23,061 nucleotides of DNA from Actinomycetes bacterium (lineage in GTDB: Bacteria > Actinomycetota > Coriobacteriia > Coriobacteriales > Eggerthellaceae). The notes under the pieces are model-generated. The model searched no databases. It had not been told where the DNA came from and saw only the letters and a list, made by a program, of their open reading frames with translations. The translations under genes were made by a program, and so were the position numbers. Below, piece after piece: positions 20,408-23,061 of this stretch. The stretch's first letter is position 1; every line of letters begins with the position of its first letter. The stretch lies in NCBI GenBank assembly GCA_023403475.1, contig JAEYEL010000144.1:1-23061 (forward strand), in the 5' to 3' direction.

Positions 20408-22066
20408 CTATTTAACTGTGTTTGCGTCGATGTTCTGAATAGCGTCGATGAATTCCTGACGAGAGTGTACGCCCATTTTCCTGTAGATATGGCGAGCATG
20501 TGTCTGGGCGGTTCCGGCCGATATGCAGAGCTTCTCTTGAACGAAAGGCAGGCTTCTTCCTTGGGCGAGCAGCTCTGCCACCTCAGCCTCGCGAGGACTC
20601 AGGTTGAATTTTTCGGCTGTCTTTGCAATTTTTCTGGTTATGGGGTTGGCGATGTCTGAACTTACGACCTCAAAACTGGTTTTGTCGTCAAACTTGTCGC
20701 CGCTGGGTGAGTTTGCGCCGTTCGATGCCAGGATTCTTTGGATCTGCCGTCCGTTTAAGACGAACATCGAAATGGCCATGAGCAAGAATACTGAGACAAG
20801 CGAGACGGTCACCACCTCGGCCTGCCCAACGAGAATTGCCTCGGTGAGCCAAAGGTTCACTTGCCCGCTTGCCGTAACAGAAAAAGCGAATGCGCCATCC
20901 ATGGTGGCGACCACGCGCACGGGGGACAATCCTGTTTTCTCAATTACCGAGAAGCAGAAAACCCACGCGATGGCTCTAAAGCACCAGAATCCTGCGCCAA
21001 ATAAGCCATAGCATGCTGCGAACGAGAACGGTACTGCGAACGGGGCTACAAGGAATGCTGCCGCCATAACGAGCAGAACGGTGCGTATGACCGAAAGGGA
21101 AATAGGTGGTTTGCCAACCTGCCCACGACATGCGGCGATGGCGAAAAGAGCCAGAAGACCTGCGATTCCGCCTGCTAAGTAGAATGCACCCGTTTGATTC
21201 AGATTCGAATCGGTGAGTCTAAGCGAAAACTCGCGCAGCATTTCTCCGCACAGAGCGAATGCGAAGAGGCATAGTACTAAGACCGTAATCCCGGCGTTTG
21301 AATAGGTGCTCGAGCGCACCCCGCTCGAGCGGGGCGCGCTGTTTTCGGCATCTTTCCCTGCTTGGCGTCCAACGTTTAGCGGAGGTGTTTCGGAGCTGGA
21401 GCCGTCCTTCGTGCGTTTTCTCTGAGAATGAGGGGTCGATTCCCCCTCGGTTTTGCGAAGGAGGGGCGAGACGGTGGATTGGCCAAGTGCCGTTGTTGCC
21501 GCAACAAGCGAGGCGATGGGGAGCAGGTATGCTGTGGCCATGCGAATGTCGAACGGACACAGCAATACCAAGAAATAGCCTGCAAGGCCGACCGCTATGG
21601 AAATAAGCGACGGAAGGACCGTGCTGGAAAGATCAAGCTTTGCATAAGCTTCGCCCCATACAACAATATGCCATGCGCTCGCGATGCCAACGATCAAAGC
21701 GCCTGCGATGACGATAACCGACGATGGAGCTAGAGTGTTTGCTGAGATAAGGGGAGCAAGCGACACGAGAATGCAGCCGAGGGTGGTTCCGATGCCGCTT
21801 GCCAAACGTAAAGGTCGAATTGCCGAAACCGAGGGAACGAAGCGACCGATGACGGCGTGGAGCGCAAGCGCTACCGCATGCGACCATGTAGCCCAAAGCC
21901 AAAACGCTTCAACAAGGTTTTCCGGATCGCTTGCGTGAGGAACAAGCGCATCGCTGTAGAAAACGACGGCTATCCACATCCAGTAAAAGCAGAAGCCTAA
22001 ATAAGGCGTAAGCTGCTTCGAGCGTATTTCGTTGATAAAGTTTGCCAAGGCCGTCCCATCATGCAA
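20408..22066 (-). CDS. LuxR-family transcriptional regulator with 12-helix membrane domain
   Basis: The 552-residue protein has about 12 predicted membrane helices (residues about 20-450), with a charged, Ser-rich central loop (RKTEGESTPHSQRKRTKDGS onward) between the two halves like that of MFS carriers. The cytosolic tail ends in a LuxR/NarL-type helix-turn-helix: KFNLSPREAEVAELLAQGRS, then AQTHARHIYRKMGVHSRQEF. The domain layout is widespread in Eggerthellaceae, where it sits beside respiratory flavoproteins, and the membrane part is thought to sense or bind a small molecule. The start is uncertain: the longest frame uses a TTG at 22066 with GGGAG only 3-4 bases away; a second TTG six codons later is possible. 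It lies 199 bp upstream of the flavoprotein gene on the same strand and probably controls it. Confidence 0.88.
   Translation of the reverse strand: MHDGTALANFINEIRSKQLTPYLGFCFYWMWIAVVFYSDALVPHASDPENLVEAFWLWATWSHAVALALHAVIGRFVPSVSAIRPLRLASGIGTTLGCILVSLAPLISANTLAPSSVIVIAGALIVGIASAWHIVVWGEAYAKLDLSSTVLPSLISIAVGLAGYFLVLLCPFDIRMATAYLLPIASLVAATTALGQSTVSPLLRKTEGESTPHSQRKRTKDGSSSETPPLNVGRQAGKDAENSAPRSSGVRSSTYSNAGITVLVLCLFAFALCGEMLREFSLRLTDSNLNQTGAFYLAGGIAGLLALFAIAACRGQVGKPPISLSVIRTVLLVMAAAFLVAPFAVPFSFAACYGLFGAGFWCFRAIAWVFCFSVIEKTGLSPVRVVATMDGAFAFSVTASGQVNLWLTEAILVGQAEVVTVSLVSVFLLMAISMFVLNGRQIQRILASNGANSPSGDKFDDKTSFEVVSSDIANPITRKIAKTAEKFNLSPREAEVAELLAQGRSLPFVQEKLCISAGTAQTHARHIYRKMGVHSRQEFIDAIQNIDANTVK
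21319..21334. repeat. Perfect 16-bp palindrome inside the LuxR gene linker
   Basis: CCCCGCTCGAGCGGGG lies in the sequence coding for the flexible central loop, next to another copy of GCTCGAGCGC. It forms a strong hairpin in RNA and could slow ribosomes between the two membrane halves; it may equally be chance in an unconstrained linker. Confidence 0.6.
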
Positions 22067-22081
22067 GCTCTCCCTGATAGA

Positions 22082-22087
22082 ATTATA
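22082..22087 (-). promoter_or_regulatory. Putative -10 box of the LuxR regulator gene
   Basis: On the minus strand TATAAT lies 15 bp before the TTG start. Transcription would begin about nine bases before the start codon. No convincing -35 box is seen, as expected if an activator is needed. Confidence 0.4.
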
Positions 22088-22410
22088 AACGAAAGAGAGC
22101 CACCATCAGTCGTAAACCCTGTGCCTCTAGTCCTTCTCGATGCCTTCTCAATGACGGATCCGTCGTGGGTTTGTCGAAAGCCTTTCGCATTGATCTGCCT
22201 GTCTGGTAGTTCAGTGTGCAGTGTGCATCACGAGAAGGGATACCGCAGAGGTGGAATGCGAGCCGAGCCTGGCGCGTTGTTGCTTTGCGCGCTATTGGTA
22301 TTGAGGGGGCAGCTACTTTGCGTGCTGTAAGAAACGCCTTGTTCGTCTGGGAATCTGCGTTTCTCTAGTAGTGCAGTCCGTCGCCGGCAGCGCTTTGGAA
22401 TTGGCACTGC

Positions 22411-22630
22411 TTCCTGTTAAGAATTTGGAATTGAGGGGAACGAGGGGTTCTGGAACACGAGAAACCTTGATTCCTGTTAAGAATTTGGAATTGAGGGGAA
22501 TGCGGGAATCCGCCATCAGGGCTTTTGGGGATCTTGCCATTCCGGCTCCTTCGGGCTCCCGCGCATAACCGCAGGTCGCCGATTGCGCTGACTCTTCGAG
22601 CGCCCCTCAATTCCAATTTCTTAACAGGAA
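22411..22630. repeat. Dispersed 28-30 bp element: two direct copies and one inverted copy
   Basis: A 30-bp sequence starting TTCCTGTTAAGAATTTGGAA occurs identically at 22411-22440 and 22471-22500 (60-bp period). An inverted copy with one mismatch lies at 22603-22630. A partial copy TTTGGAATTG is at about 22395. The inverted pair could form a 28-bp stem with a roughly 100-nt loop. Confidence 0.9.
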
Positions 22631-22992
22631 TCGGGCGTTTCCGTGTTTTGCTCTCCCGTTTCCTTGCGATGCACGGGCGCGAAGGCGCATTCTGTCAAGC
22701 GTTCCCGTGTTCTGTCCATGGTATGACCGACGTGGTAAGAAAGCGCGAGCCGCTTGATTCGTTCGCGTCGATACACACGGCCGGGTTCGAGAGGAAGGCC
22801 GTGGAGCAGGAAGCGGGAAGACTACGCGGCCGACAGGGAGCTTACGCAGCCGACAGGAAGGCTACGCAATCTTATTCGGGGAAACAGAGCGTTGCTTGTC
22901 GTTTAGCAGAGCGCATTTTATACTAATCGGCAACGTGCATGCTTGCAAGCGCTCGAAATGTATGCGCTTATAGCAATATATGCGCATACAAG

Positions 22993-23061
22993 AGTCGGCG
23001 ATGTGGGAGCCTGCATGCTTGCAAAAGTCGGCGATGCGGGAGCCTGCATGCTTGCAAGAGT
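22993..23061. repeat. 33-bp tandem array, two full copies and the start of a third at the edge
   Basis: The unit begins AGTCGGCGATGYGGGAGCCT and ends GCATGCTTGCAA plus one or two bases. Copies start at 22993 and 23026, and AGT at 23059 begins the next. A related GTGCATGCTTGCAAG occurs at 22936. The minus strand is open across it and would encode repeats of SMQAPASPTFA, ending at a TAA near 22921, so it could be the end of a gene lying mostly outside the window. Confidence 0.8.

Larger units (their letters stand above)
22067..23061. other. 995-bp region without a supported gene
   Basis: Open frames here are short, lack ribosome binding sites and are mostly made by repeats. The region carries the LuxR promoter side, an 8-bp inverted pair CCTTCTCG/CGAGAAGG (about 22132 and 22230), three copies of a 28-30 bp element, GCCGACAGG repeats at 22820-22860, and the start of a 33-bp array. 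A minus-strand gene end could lie at 22921-23061. Confidence 0.5.

Noticed and set aside
22411..22630. CRISPR array
   Set aside because: Only two direct copies, a third in inverted orientation, and no cas genes.

Overview
The window looks like a chromosomal segment of a moderate-GC member of the Eggerthellaceae (Coriobacteriia, Actinomycetota). This rests on gene families, not on a database search. The strongest hints are a Tat-exported, fumarate-reductase-like flavoprotein lying behind a LuxR-type regulator with a 12-helix membrane domain, a pairing that is very common in that family, plus actinobacterial-style promoters that leave almost no 5' leader. Most of the window is chromosomal housekeeping; no transposase, integrase or phage module is visible.

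Layout. 1-4042 is accessory in character: a DUF4143-type ATPase cut by the window edge (minus strand), a decayed non-coding stretch, an AlbA_2/Schlafen-like ATPase regulator, and an ORC/AAA-type ATPase with a winged-helix tail. 4240-4562 holds tRNA-Ile(GAT) and tRNA-Ala(TGC) on the minus strand with a clear promoter and terminator. 4652-11425 carries a bifunctional-nuclease-family protein, a TraX-family membrane protein (minus), a CPBP membrane protease, a membrane J-domain protein, the GTPase TypA/BipA and a PrsA-like foldase lipoprotein. 11426-12779 is a gene-poor hub with tRNA-Ser(CGA), tRNA-Ser(GGA), two perfect copies and one near-perfect copy of the ParB-binding parS sequence, and several short-period tandem repeats. 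12780-16626 has an NSS-family sodium symporter, IMP dehydrogenase (guaB) and the ribosome-assembly GTPase EngB (minus). 17019-18392 is a second DUF4143 ATPase. 18550-22066 is the flavoprotein and its probable regulator (both minus). 22067-23061 has no convincing gene but holds a three-copy dispersed repeat and the start of a 33-bp tandem array running off the edge.

Three patterns stand out. First, the parS sites cluster within 570 bp around the tRNA-Ser genes, which suggests a centromere region near the replication origin. Second, each of the four predicted regulatory or defence-like ATPase genes is preceded by its own tandem direct repeats (2x23, 4x20, 7x9 and 2x33 bp) over or next to the likely promoter; the repeat sequences differ but the architecture is shared. 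Third, intergenic regions are rich in short tandem duplications, including degenerate copies of gene 3' ends. IMP dehydrogenase closely resembles the enzyme of the protist Tritrichomonas foetus, and the exported flavoprotein lacks the residues expected of a true fumarate reductase.
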